A DNA stretch of 64,000 nucleotides from Isoetes taiwanensis (GCA_021234155.1 JAJEKV010000063.1:2016947-2080946), one strand, 5' to 3'; positions 33,986 to 45,100 are shown, counted from the first letter of the stretch. Notes: generated by a model not told the origin, from the letters alone. Made by a program: numbers and translations.

Positions 33986-36204
33986 AGCCGAGCTTCAAGA
34001 AATGCTCTGTTTTGCATTATTCAAGAGTCGAAGTTTGTGACCGCCGTAGTGCTTGCTTAACATTAGTTTGATATTCTTCTCGGAATACCATCGCCAAACC
34101 ATATTTGGGACTACTTTGTAAAGGAAAATCCGGCTATTGGGAACAACAAGTAGGCTGCCACATGTGATCCGGGTGCATTTGCACAATTGGGACAGATGCC
34201 GATTCATAGCCAAACTCGTTTCTATCTCCGGATATACCCAACCTGAGATGAATCGATGTGCAAAAGAAGCCCACCGAGGGATTGCTGGTTGCTCAAGATA
34301 TATGCAAAGAAGATATTTAGCTGGAGATCAATCTCTGGAATCGAAAGCCCTGTCCGGAATCTGAAGCCCTGTCTGATTGCATAGCCAGCCAAGCGCCAAA
34401 ACAAGAAAAGAAAAAGAAATCGTGAAAAAAAAATGTGAGATTCTCTCCTATCCTCAATGTGTGACACGTACTCACATGGCAATAATAGGCTTGTTAGAAT
34501 TTTATTAGGAGTGAGCATTGCCACCTCACACAAGACATAAATTTTCTATAATGTCATCTTTATGGGTTATATTGCATCTTTCAATTCGGACCTTTGATTT
34601 GGCGAATATTCTATGTTGGATTGTAAATCAAAGCCTATTAGAATTTTGAAAAGAGAACTCCATTTCAGTGTCAATGGTGCAGATCGGACGTATGGTTGAA
34701 GCCAAAGAAAAAAGCCAAAAAAAAACCCAGCCGTGGCCTGCTGGAATGAATCCTGACAATCAGGAGCGGATAGCACTCTGCATAGTTTCCATTTTCAGTC
34801 TATTTTCGAAACGACGGCTGTTGATAGCAGCATGCAGGCCAATCCATAAAAGCGGCAAATTTCTCATCCCCGGAGCTGCGGCTATGGCGGAAAAGGATCC
34901 CCAATTAGCTGCTTCTACCACTAACAACTGCGATTCTATTCCTTTGCCAGAATCCCCAATTGAAATAATGAGCCACGCGGCTTTCGCAGCTTCCTCGCCA
35001 TTTTAATTTGCCTTGGAGCTATGCATTTTAATACTATGCATGGTTCATGAACGAATCTCAGCGCGCCCAGGAGTCTGGAGTGAATCCTGTGCCAGTCCTA
35101 GCGAGGAATCAAAGCACAGAGGAGATGGATGTGCTCTGCCTGGAGGATTTGAAGCCCAGTCCTTATGGGATTTGAACCCACCATCACCAACCGACAAACC
35201 GAAAGATTCAAGAAATACAAGAGCAATTTCTGAAATATGGAACAAAGAAAATATGCCCTAAGTTGCCTAATGTATGGCTTCACGTCCCTAAATCGGATGA
35301 TTCGGCGGAAAGAACACGGCCCGAACTCCATGCTCGCGCTCCACCACCCCTACTAATGCCGCCCAAATCGACACAAATCGGGTGCAAACCCAGGCCTCTT
35401 TGGATCCCATTCTCTTCCTCCACACCAGAACCCCTCCTTGCTCGCCTGCCCCACTGAAACGCATTGCCGCCCCCGCTCAAAAAAGGAAAGCTCTAAATTT
35501 CCTTCCTCAGACCATTGAGTTCACTTAAACAAACACACCACTGAAATAGAAACTTGCCCCTCAAAACAAAAAAGCAGCTCAAACATGCACAAACATACGA
35601 TTCTCTATACAATACAATACAAGAATCATAGTTTCCACCATTTGAGAATACCTTCCCCAATACCAAGCGAATTGGGTAAGCGTAATGGATGGCTATGCAT
35701 TAATGCTTTCCCATCATAGTTTGCACTATAAAATTAATAATGGCGGACTTTTTAAAGCGGTCTAGATTAAATCCCTTAGTTTGAAGGGCATAGATTAAAT
35801 GCCCCAAAAATTGCATCTTCTATGCAATTTCCCTAAAACAATTGACGGCTCAGATTTCTCCTTCCCCCCTTGATCCAGGGTCCGGAGGAATGGTGCATGC
35901 CCCATGCATGCCCATGCATGCCCCCATGAAGATCCAATGGCTATAAGTTTGCCACCTCACCTTCTTTCAAATAAGCGGACCCGTCACGGATTAAAAGCCC
36001 CAAATCGGGGGATGCTTGGGGTAAAACCCTAAATCTGATGGTCTAGATTAAAAGCCCCAAATCGGGGAGATGCTTGGGGTGTTACGAGGTGGCACCGTTT
36101 GGACCGTCCATCTCCGCGGATGGGACGGCCGAGATCAATCTCTACCAACATTTTGTGGCATAATCTCTACACCATTTGAGACATCTACATCATTTGTGGC
36201 CTGA

Positions 36205-36241
36205 GACTATCGCCTTTATTATTATATATTATATATATAGA
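36205..36241 (-). mobile_element. Helitron-type 5' end, minus strand (copy 2)
   Basis: Copy 2 counterpart of the site at 28,108. TC starts at 36,241 on the minus strand, preceded by A, with the same TAATAAAGGCG interior. Confidence 0.6.
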
Positions 36242-37409
36242 TTATTAAAAAAAAACCGGTTACAAAAGTGGCATTTTGGAATTAGCTTGTATTAAAAGCA
36301 AAATCGCATTTGTTTAAGCCTGAATAAAATTTGCGCTCTTAGGTACCTTCTTTCAAGCGCCTATGCTTCCCGTGTTGAATTCCTCTGGGAAACGCGCCCT
36401 ACCTACCCCGAGAAAAACTATGGCGGTCGCGTTAACTTGAAGGCTCTAGCTAGCTTTGGAAGCCGTTCGCTATTCTTGAGTTTTTGTAAGCGAGGTGCTT
36501 TTCTCATAATGTATGCATTACCTGCGCAAATGCGAATCAAGACAAATACCTCTGCTTTGTGGCTATAGTCGAAAGATTTTCGCATGATTTCTTCAAAACC
36601 ACAAATGCTGGATCCCTCTTTGACCGACAAAGAAGAACCTCTAAGAAGCCTCCTCCGACAGTGGGAAGGAATAAAGCAAGAAGCAAATTAAGCAATCAAA
36701 GATAGATGGGTCCTCAAAGGGGATGGATTTTTCTGCTGGAGTGCCTTGGGATATCGACTTTCAAGCCCCTTTAGTTGCTACTCCACTAGATGGCGTAAAG
36801 AAGCCCTGAGTAAACATACCTCTTTTTTGAAAAGAATAGCCTTGAGGCATGGTTTGAAAGTCGGAAGCGACCATTTTCTTTGTGCTAGAGTTACCAGGGA
36901 GAGCAATCTTAAAACCCCAAAGATAAAAGAAGCGGAGAAAAGATATTTTGTGGCCCTAGCTTTTTTGCTGTATGACCTCAAGGCATCCACCCGCACCAAA
37001 GTTGGCGAGAGACTCCATTGACACACGCAAATTTGTTGGAGCCTTAGACTTGAGCTATTTCGTGTAAACTTAATTAGGAGGCTTAATCAGGACAATCATA
37101 TCCGGTGATCATGCTCGACACTGTAGCATGATGAACTATGATAGATTTTATGGCAAGGTTCTGGATTTCCTAGGCACTTGCAGAGAGTAGGATACTCTTG
37201 CCGAAAGTGCAGCTGAAGCACTATAATCAGTTTGCAGGAACAACTGTGAGGTGCCGACAATCTCCGCCATCACCGTTGAGCTGCCTGCTGAAGCACGAAG
37301 TGTTGTAACAATAAGCTTCTAAGCTCTAGCCTCTAAGCAAATTCGGTTCTTTCCCTTTTGTTTTACCACATTCAATCGCATGTTTCGTCTTGATCTTAGC
37401 TATTATGCA

Positions 37410-38000
37410 TGTTGAACAATGAAAGGACAATTGGAGAAAGAGATCCCTAACATGCTGGTTTCTATAAAGGAGCTATGGAAAGATAATTTCAAGCCAGAAG
37501 GGATACTCCACTGTTGCCTTGGGAGCCTCCATACCAGGGGAGTGAGTAATCAAGTCCTCTGCCTCATCTAGCCATCCAACTTGACCAAAAAGATTGACCA
37601 TGCATCCAAGTTGCTCTCATATAGGTCTATGTGTTGTATTTTTTGACAAGGGAGAGGAAAGCATGGAAGCCCTGATCAACAATCAAGCCTGCATGGCTGC
37701 AAGGAAACATAATGCTGACATAAGACACACTATTTCGTCTTACGTGTTTAAACTGCATATCCTGAAAAAGATCAAAAGCATCTTCTACATGTCTATGTTG
37801 AGCAAATGCAACAATGATACACGTTAGTATCTGTTTTCTGCATTTTATTGAACAGTAAGCATGCCTTTCCTAGATTTCCACATTTTACATACGTGCTAAT
37901 AAGTGCCATCTTAATCATAGGATCTAATTGGTGACCATTGCAGATTATATGAGCATTAATTAGACGGGCCTCCGCCAATGCTGCAATGCCAGAACATGCA
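37410..38000 (-). pseudogene. pentatricopeptide repeat (PPR) protein fragment
   Basis: Minus strand. A segment near 37,978-37,810 reads AEARLINAHIICNGHQLDPM and then ALISTYVKCGNLGKACLLF with NKMQ. After a gap (37,790-37,500) come EDAFDLFQDMQ, SVSYVSI, CSHAGLI, GCMVNLFGQVGWLDEAEDLI. These match successive motifs of plant organellar PPR proteins of the PLS/DYW type (the LSACSHAGLVDEG and YGCMVDLLGRAGRL blocks). PPR proteins bind organelle RNA and act in editing or splicing. There is no start, no C-terminal DYW domain and several frame breaks, so it is a remnant. It ends where the 8.15-kb duplication begins. More divergent minus-strand sequence to 38,320 may belong to it. Confidence 0.75.
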
Positions 38001-38599
38001 TCAAGAATGCGTCCTCATGAGACTTGACGCCCTCGTTTTTGCATTTGGGCTGTTTTTATAGGTAGACCCTTTACTTTATTTTTGTCCTTTTGGTATACAA
38101 CTAAGTGTGCATATTTAAAAGTTTCGTCCTCTTAAATAACTTCTAAGAAAGATCAGAGCCAATGTGCTGATGAGCTGATGTCCCAATTTCAAAAATGGTT
38201 GATGTCCATAGCTGCTACTTGCCTTTGCAAAATGGAGCTTTGCTCTCTCAGATAGTCCATGGTTTGTCGTGCACCTTATGAGTTTTGCATACATTTGGCC
38301 TTTTGTTCTCAACTATGACAACAGATGAGCTATTCTGCCTATCAAAGAATCATAAGCTGGTGCAAAATATATAATGGAAGCCATAATAAGTTTATGCAGC
38401 CAATTGGAAAATGATTTCTTTAGTTTTCACCTATTTTTTGCAGACCCTAGCAAATGTTGAGGTCAGCTCGATGAATGCATGATGCATCATGGCTGGAGCT
38501 TGGCAAATTGACTTGCATTGGCAATGCCCTTGCCTCTAAAAACTTAAATCCTAGAGATATGGCAACATGAACATACTAATATATCCTGGCAGCTTTAGT

Positions 38600-40390
38600 G
38601 GTGCTAGATGTGTTTCATTGCATACCATTTCAAATTTGTTATTGCAGTATCATTAGAGTTTTTTTGAGATCAAATAAGGGCCCTTACTCGATGCCACGTC
38701 AAAAAGCTCGCGGCCAATGGGGAGCCGAGCTTGTACAGAACTTTTTCACCGAGCCTTGGTTTCGCGTTTCCAGGTGTCAACTGCACGTAGCTTCGGTAAT
38801 GTCCGTGCCTCTAGCTTCGGGTGTCAGATTACACACGTGGCAATTATAACCGTTAGCTCCCGCCCTCAATTCCATTTCGGTGTTTTCCACAACGAGTTTT
38901 TGGCGAAGATCGATTGCAGCGCCAAGGGAGCTTGGGTTCACTTTCGGGAAGCTGCCGACTGCGCTAAAGGGAGTTTCGACCCGCAGAAAAACTTCGATCA
39001 AGGTAAAATCGCGTAGCCTTTCCTAGTATTTCGATTCAGCTCCACATTCTGATTTGAATTACGTGACTAGATGGCTATAAGCTCTATCCGCGATCGGAAA
39101 TGAGTTTGAAAGCCCGTGGTGTCGTAGGGGGCTTTGTTACACTCCAACCTGCAAATGCGAGGTGAATGGCGAGTCAAAAGATGCGAGGAGAAATGATGTT
39201 TACGCACATTGGAAGGCTTTGGTGGTCGGTTCGATCGGGCAAAGAGATATTTGTACAAGTAAGGCATGTATACACTCCAGCGGATATGGCAAAAGAAAAA
39301 ATAAAGCAAGCGGCGAACTTTCCCACGGTTAGAAGCAAATTGTGAGTATGTAATTCTATGCAATCCATATTCAAATTAGTTGAGTTACTTATCCGGTTCC
39401 TTCCCATTCTCTCGGGTTTGTGTATATCGATGTGGAGAACAACGTCTCTTCACACTTTCGATAGCGGTGTTTTCCATTGCTTTCACCAAGATATGGGCTG
39501 CTTGTTGTTCGAAGGTAGCACACGATGCATTTTCGAGAAAGGGGTATATGGTTACGGAGGTATGAATACTCTCCACGAAGATCCAAGCTAAGCGAGCTTC
39601 CATTGCCCGACTGTCCAGATTTATCTGCGAGGCCTCGGATGCCACTTCTATCTTATTAGCGCGGAGTAAGTTGTCGCGAGGAAATGTTCCGCGGCATTGA
39701 AGGAGAAGGGAGGAGTCTGCGGGCATGTGAAGATAAATTTAGGAATTGATCTGTTCATTTCCATATTCAAAGCCGCCGACAATGTAAAGAAGACCTTGAA
39801 GATGTTTCGGTTTTAACGGTCGGCCGGATTGTTTTTTTAGATAGTGTATTTCTTGAAGGTTGGAGTGCTTTCGACTTCGCGATGGAGCTGAATGTCTTGA
39901 ATGCGGGATAAGTCGAGACGGTTCGGTTCAGATATTGCATTAGGAAGCAAACTACGTATGTCACTTTTAAGTATAGGAGATGGCGAAATGTAAGTGAAGA
40001 AGAAAGAAATGCGTCACGGATTCTGTCGAACAAGATGACAATGATGGCACTCATTCCGTTGTCATAGACTTGAACATTCATAAGGATAATCAATTTGTTC
40101 AAAAGTCGAGGCGGAGGCGAGTGGTCTCTATTCGATGTTAAAGCCAATGGAGTTGAGGCGGACTTAAACTTCTTCCATTTCATGATAGATGGCGAGGAAG
40201 GTGGAAAGCCTTGAGAGAAGAATGCTATAAATTGGGGTCATGCATGCCCCCAAAGTCATATCGTATATGAATCTATCTAATATAAATATAAGTGATTGTT
40301 TAGCTTGTAGATCTATTGTATATTAATTGCAAACATTTGCTTTCATTGGGATATAAGACTTAAAGTAGCCATGTTATGTACAACTCGATT
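38600..40390. other. unassigned region with weak plus-strand coding signal
   Basis: Plus-strand frames at 38,717-39,016 and 39,358-39,591 and a segment near 39,695-39,815 (ALKEKGGVCGHVKINLGIDL) look somewhat protein-like. The minus-strand frame at 39,767-40,183 is longer but of odd composition. I cannot identify a product. The region runs up to palindrome array A. Confidence 0.3.
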
Positions 40391-40394
40391 GTGG

Positions 40395-40775
40395 ATGTGT
40401 TTTCACCGTACTTACGGTCGCGAAATTGTGGCTCTCATAAAATATGGAAGGGCCATTTTCACCGTAGCCCACGGTCTTGAAAATAATGCATAGCATAAAA
40501 AAGAAAGGGGTATATTATGCGAAGTAGCCCGCGGTGGGAGTTATACATACAATAAGATATTGAAGTGTTGTTTTCGCTGCGTAGCCCGCGATGCGAAAAT
40601 GTACCCTGAATAAAAAATGGAATGGGTATTTTCGCACCATAGCCCGCGGTGCGAAATTGTGAATAGAATAACTTATCGAAGTCTTGTTTTCGCACCCGTA
40701 GCCGCGGTCGCGAATTTGTCATATAGCATAAATTAAGGAAGTGTTATTTTTCGCATCGTTGCCGCGTTCTTAGTC
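40395..40775. repeat. palindrome array A (TTTCGCACC..GGTGCGAAA)
   Basis: About six units of 60-70 bp. The clearest is TTTCGCACCATAGCCCGCGGTGCGAAA at about 40,629-40,655. Linkers are AT-rich and end in variants of GGAAGTGTTATT/GAAGTGTTGTT. Other units are imperfect, mostly by loss of C or insertion at CCG. Confidence 0.85.
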
Positions 40776-40989
40776 TCTATTGCAAATCAAAGCGCTACAA
40801 AAAGCTCACATTCTAAGTGTCATAAATCGGTTTATTTGCTCCGCGAGAATGGCAAATAGCGGGTCGGATAAGGCATGGGGAATTTGTTTTAGCACATGGT
40901 ATGACAAAATAGTGGAGAAAGAAGCGGGATTTTAAAATCCGGAAACATCGAAGAGTTCGAGGAGGAGCTAGAGGGCGGTGGATGCAACC

Positions 40990-42312
40990 AGCGTGTATAA
41001 TAATTTTTACTGGCGTAGACATTATGGCGAGTGTAGCGAGGTTTCTTGATGCATATGGCGGCATCCTTCATAGCTTCATGGCTGGAGCTGGTCACGGCGT
41101 GAAACCATGTCCTGTGGTTGGTTTGCCTTCACTAAGCATCAAGCTTTTCTTAAGATGTTTCGAAACGATCATGACCCGAATAAGAAGGTTCTTGAAGAAA
41201 CTACCGCGAAGCTGTATGCGGGCAAGAGGGAAGGAAAGTTTTTGGCCTAGATATCATGTTCGGCACATACATGATTTACACTAAGCCAAAGCAAAGATGC
41301 GGTTCTTCTTCAAGTGCAGTCATTTGAAAGCAGAGCGCCCGCCTCACCGATGAGGAGGCCGATAGATCACGAGGAAGAAGCTTCGTCTTGGAAAATGAGG
41401 AGATCGAGGTTGTGGAACAAGAGGTCTCAGAAAAAAGTTATCTACTTGGGGGGCTATCAGAAGCATATCCCATCCATGTAGGTGGGAAACCATACTTGTT
41501 CTTTTGGGACATATCTCTGAAGTGGCAAGGGTTGAGAGAAGGCGAGATATTGGGCGGATATATGCCCATGTTGTAGGCACAGGAGGACTTATAGACTTTG
41601 AGGCTGATGTCCCCGGACAAATGATGGAGGCATGTGACTTATGATGGATCCTCAATACCTCGGAGGATGCATTTGAAATTGTCATGCAACAATTTGAAGG
41701 GGGTATGAAGCGGTGAAAGATGTCAAATTTGAAGCTGCTAGCTCTTCAAAACCGCTTACGAATTCATAGAACGTGGTTTGTCGAAGTCCGCTTTCAAAAT
41801 AACAAACCATTTGTTGTCGAGCGGGACAAAAGAGAGGTATTTATCTGGTTTCATTTTCTATTTCTTCTTGAATCGATGTTTCTTTTATGCGGGGAGTTAT
41901 TTATTGATGACTTACATTGCAAGGCATCGAAGAGTCACCCTAGGTAGGGGCCTTGATGTGCACATTATATGGGCTACCTTCACAAGGGGAAATTATTGTG
42001 TTTCACAATAAATATAGTCCATCGAGTATGAGGGAGGTCCTCAAGCTTAAGGCTCTGTCATTATCGGGCAAACCCGTGCCCCTAGCCTCAAACTATGATC
42101 AAGTGGTAGCGATAGATAGGGCTATCGCAATGTATGTCTTCGGGGCTTCAAAATGTACTTTGTCCTTGCAAATAAAAGCGACTCTAGGCTTGGGTGGAAG
42201 CGGACAAAGGAAACAACTAGCGCTTGTCACATTGCCTGAAGGACCACGACATATTGTATCATTAGATGCAATTGGGGCTGGAGTAAAAAGAAGAGGACTT
42301 AGAAGATTTTGA
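40990..42312 (+). pseudogene. degenerate plus-strand coding block, unrecognised protein
   Basis: Protein-like segments in changing frames. FLDAYGGILHSFMAGAGHG occurs near 41,045-41,095 and KPYLFFWDISLKWQGLREGE near 41,490-41,550. GLIDFEADVPGQMMEACDL falls near 41,587-41,643 and YEAVKDVKFEAASSSKPLTN near 41,705-41,760. The longest intact part is 41,953-42,312 (119 codons: GEIIVFHNKYSPSSMREVL, VPLASNYDQVVAIDRAIAM, LGLGGSGQRKQLALVTLPEG), ending in a basic tail KRRGLRRF before a stop. No family is recognised. It lies between palindrome arrays A and B, and its stop is about 230 bp before array B. Confidence 0.45.
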
Positions 42313-42540
42313 TTCGGGTACTCTGAGGCCCGATGCCAAAAAAAAGGAAATGTACTTAAAAAAACTTATGTATGAATATAATGTCTTTTCTATAAATTGT
42401 CTTTTCTATAATGTATCAATTGTTTTCATATGACGAAATTGCTTTTGTATGAATGTTCATTTATGATATTCATTAATTGTTAGACTTCAATGTGAGCAAT
42501 AAATCCTTGTTAGATGTATATGTTAGGTATTCTTTAATGG

Positions 42541-43275
42541 TGGCTCTGTCGCGAAAGCGGGATGTCGGCGATTTTAGTGCAGGCGATTTACGCCTGCCGA
42601 GTAGCTCTGATCGCGAAAAGCAGTGATCGGCAATTTTTGGACTACCCTATGGGTAAAAGCATGTTAGGGTGTACCACTTTTGGAACCTGCAAAAGTACAT
42701 ACACTAGGTACTTCAGAACTGGGTACTTTCTCATTTTTCTTTTCATTAAAACTAATACAAAAATCCAAAATAAAAGTCAAGGACATGGTAATATTCAAAG
42801 TTAAGATAAAGATAATGCTATTGGAGACCAATATATATATAAAAAGTTCTAAAACATACCTTATATTGAGATATTATACAGGTACCCAGTACCCAGTCCT
42901 GGCTACCTTTTTAGGTACCTTTTTAGTCACTAAATAATACTTTTTAAGGGACACCCTAACATGCTTTTACCCCTATTTCGCACCGTGGCTACGGTGCGAA
43001 AACATGATGTCGGCAGTTTTTGGGTGCCGATTTCACCGCCGGCTCACGGTCGAAAGCAATTGTCTGCCGTTTTGGACTGCCCTATTTCGCACCGTGGCTA
43101 CGGTGCGAAAACAGGATGTCGGCAGTTTTTGGACTGCACGATTTCGCATCGTGGCTACTGGTCGAAAAACAGTATCTGCGATTTTGGACTGCCCTATTTC
43201 GCCTACCGTCTTACGGTCGCAAAGATGGCTATGTCGGCGATTTTATTTTGCCGATTTATACCGTGGCTACGAGAA
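42541..43275. repeat. palindrome array B, period about 55 bp, split by a MITE
   Basis: Units contain TTTCGCACCGT-GGCT-ACGGTGCGAAA (perfect at 42,976-43,001 and 43,085-43,110) and a linker ATGTCGGCAGTTTTTGGACT plus GCCCTA. The linker holds a second inverted repeat (GGCAGT/ACTGCC). Seven or so units can be seen, two of them left of the inserted MITE (42,541-42,650). Imperfect units differ again at CCG and CAG sites. Confidence 0.9.
42651..42972. mobile_element. MITE, 322 bp, 25-bp terminal inverted repeats, CTAT target duplication
   Basis: Left end GGGTAAAAGCATGTTAGGGTGTACC, right end the complement with one mismatch (GGGACACCCTAA...GCTTTTACCC). It is flanked by CTAT at 42,647-42,650 and 42,973-42,976. 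Removing it restores the array B linker GGACTRCCCTATTTCGCACC. The interior is AT-rich and non-coding, with further inverted copies of AGGTACCTTTTT/AAAAGTAC. Four-base target duplications occur in a few DNA transposon superfamilies (Sola among them). The superfamily cannot be fixed from this copy alone. Confidence 0.9.
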
Positions 43276-43299
43276 CATTTTTCGGTGTAGGGGTTTATG

Positions 43300-44335
43300 G
43301 GATCGGGGCGGGACAATATTGCTTAATTGAATTTCTTCTCCTTGCTAAAATCCGCTCATGTCCATGGAAGGCTAGCTCTGAAATCCCACAAAATGAAACT
43401 TGACCCATAGCTTGAGAATGTTGATGAGGTCATTACTAGCGTAGAGAGACTTCTATTCAATCCACGAGAGGGAGGCGGTTATTCCCATCACAAGCCCGGT
43501 GAGATGGGCGTAGAGGAGGTTGTCCCTTCTGAAGACCGGGCAAACACTTGGAAATGTCGTCCACACTATTAGTAATAGTGTGGGCCGAATATTCGAAAAC
43601 CAGCCGTGCTTCCTAGTCGGGTCACCTTCTTTGGTGGTAAGGTTGTTGGGGAAGGAGTTTTCGTGGCCTTGCTATGCGCCACAATATTCGGTTCGGATGG
43701 CGTATTGTGGTAGCGGTGGAATGCGACTACGGATCAACGGCCCGACTGCCGTTCCCCACCACAGGAGGCGGAGACATTGGAGGAAGCCCGTCGGGTCATC
43801 ACGTCGTGTGGCCCGAGGTTGATGTCATCCATGTCGGACCGGAGTCGCGGCCATTCAGTTCTTGTGTAATGAGCTGGATTGCGTGTTGAAACCACCGGGG
43901 GTCTACGCGGCAGTGCTTTGGCGGTTGACCCGGGGCTATGGTGCGGCTCATGAATCGAGCTATCTCCTCGTCTCAGGGCGTTGGAACCACTATTGCATTC
44001 CCAAAGCGTTTGGCGGTGGTGGGGGAGGAAGAAGCTGCGGACTATGGAAGTGCGGCATGACCCGCATCGGCTGGTCCGGCATGATCGGCGGGGATCGGGC
44101 GGGCGGCAAAGATCGGCATCGGCTGGTCCGGCAAGATCAGCCGGATCAGCCGCCCGGCAAGATCATCAGGTGGACGGCATGTTGATCCGGGAACCCTAGT
44201 TCGAGTGGAAAAGGTTCTAGGAAGCCCCCGGAAAGCTGAAATCGGTAGAAGAAATCCAAGCCGACAAAGCCTCTAGGCTTGTTCCTAGTCTCTTGAGACA
44301 AATTTGAGAGAGATGCGAGGGCAAGGAGGCCGATA
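43300..44335 (+). other. GC-rich plus-strand coding-like block upstream of the H3-like gene
   Basis: Frames at 43,520-43,822 and 43,862-44,185 are open and read as protein-like (GRIFENQPCFLVGSPSLVVR, ELDCVLKPPGVYAAVLWRL). They have no recognised domain and a frame change between them. Around 44,050-44,160 a GATCGGC/GCTGGTCCGGC motif is repeated, giving Arg/Gly/Gln/Pro-rich sequence. It may be the N-terminal part of the gene that ends in the H3-like domain, or a separate relic. Confidence 0.3.
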
Positions 44336-44338
44336 AGC

Positions 44339-44771
44339 TTGGTAATAAAGCGGAAGCCTAAGGAAGGGGAGCCTATTGTTAGATATGGTGGCCACGAGAA
44401 GATGAAGGGTGCTCCTCCGGCACTCGGGGCTTTGAGGGAGATCCGAATGTCTTGGCGGTGCACGCACCGGTCTACGATTCCCAAGCTTGCCTTCGCTAGA
44501 ATGGTCGAGTTTGAGATGCAGGAAATTATTGAGAGGAGGAAGGAAGCAAGAAGCAAGAGGAGGGGACAGAGCACGGACTTCGTCCGATGGTGGAGGAGGA
44601 GGTGAATAGAATCAGGCGAGGCCTTGGACATCTTGCAAAAAGCGTGAGAGGCTCATCTAATTAGCCTCTTTGAGGAAAGTGTCCTTTGTTGTGCACCCGA
44701 AGGGCGTGTTCTTGTCTTGAGGCCAACGATTATGCTTTAGCTAGATACTTAGTGGATGCCTCCCTTAGCAT
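44339..44771 (+). pseudogene. divergent histone H3-fold protein (H3/CENH3-like), frameshifted
   Basis: A basic tail (KRKPKEGEPIVRYGGHEKMK) leads into GALREIR, the signature of the H3 alpha-N helix. IPKLAFARMV follows, matching H3 IRKLPFQRLV (alpha-1). After an unusually long Arg/Glu-rich stretch and TDFVRWW come EALDILQKA.EAHLISLFEE and LCC..EGRVLVLRPT (H3: ALQEAAEAYLVGLFED, LCAIHAKRVTIMPKD, the alpha-2 helix and loop 2). After a one-base slip follows DYALARYLVD (H3: DIQLARRIRG). The order and spacing fit an H3 fold except for about 20 extra residues in the alpha-1/alpha-2 connection. The internal TGA (44,634) and two frame slips may be sequencing errors or real decay. It lacks the normal H3 tail and is far too divergent for a canonical H3. 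A centromeric variant or an element-borne copy are alternatives. Confidence 0.6.
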
Positions 44772-44892
44772 CCTTTTGTAACACTTTTGTTTCTTAATAT
44801 ATGAGTGTTTTAGTATTTATCGTCATGAGTGTTTTATATTTATGTAATTATTTGCAATTCTATTTATTTGCGGCCGGTGCATTTATATACTA

Positions 44893-45100
44893 GTGTTGAC
44901 CGTAGCCACGGTGCGAAAATGACTATTCCATATTACGTGGGAAGGTCTATTTAGCAGGTAATACCTATCTTAAAATGACTATTCCACATTCTTTGGGAAA
45001 GTCTATTTCGCACCAAATTAATGCAGTGCGAAAATAGTGGTTCCAAAGTTTTTTTAGAGAGCAATTTCATGCAAGAAGTGACTACGGATCGAAAGCGAAC
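44893..45100. repeat. palindrome array C
   Basis: The core GACCGTAGCCACGGTGCGAAAA occurs at about 44,899-44,920. Linkers are ATGACTATTCCACATTCTTT plus GGGAAAGTCTATTTCGCACC, in two copies. A half unit CGCACCAAATTAATGCAGTGCG follows. It lies between the end of the H3-like block (plus) and the end of the minus-strand block at 45,238-45,960, that is, between converging 3' ends. Confidence 0.75.

Larger units (their letters stand above)
29254..37400. repeat. 8.15-kb tandem duplication, copy 2
   Basis: Same order and orientation as copy 1, ending at GATCTTAGC followed by unrelated TATTATGCATG. It keeps some sites that copy 1 has lost: the splice acceptor TTTTTCCAG|ATACT at 33,056 is TTTTTCCGG in copy 1. 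It has lost others, for example the in-frame signal-peptide codons near 33,960. Reading the two copies side by side helps in interpreting both. Confidence 0.95.

Noticed and set aside
44146-44631. 161-codon minus-strand frame opposite the H3-like block
   Set aside because: It is the antisense of a region where the plus strand gives ordered H3 motifs. The minus frame has no recognisable motif.
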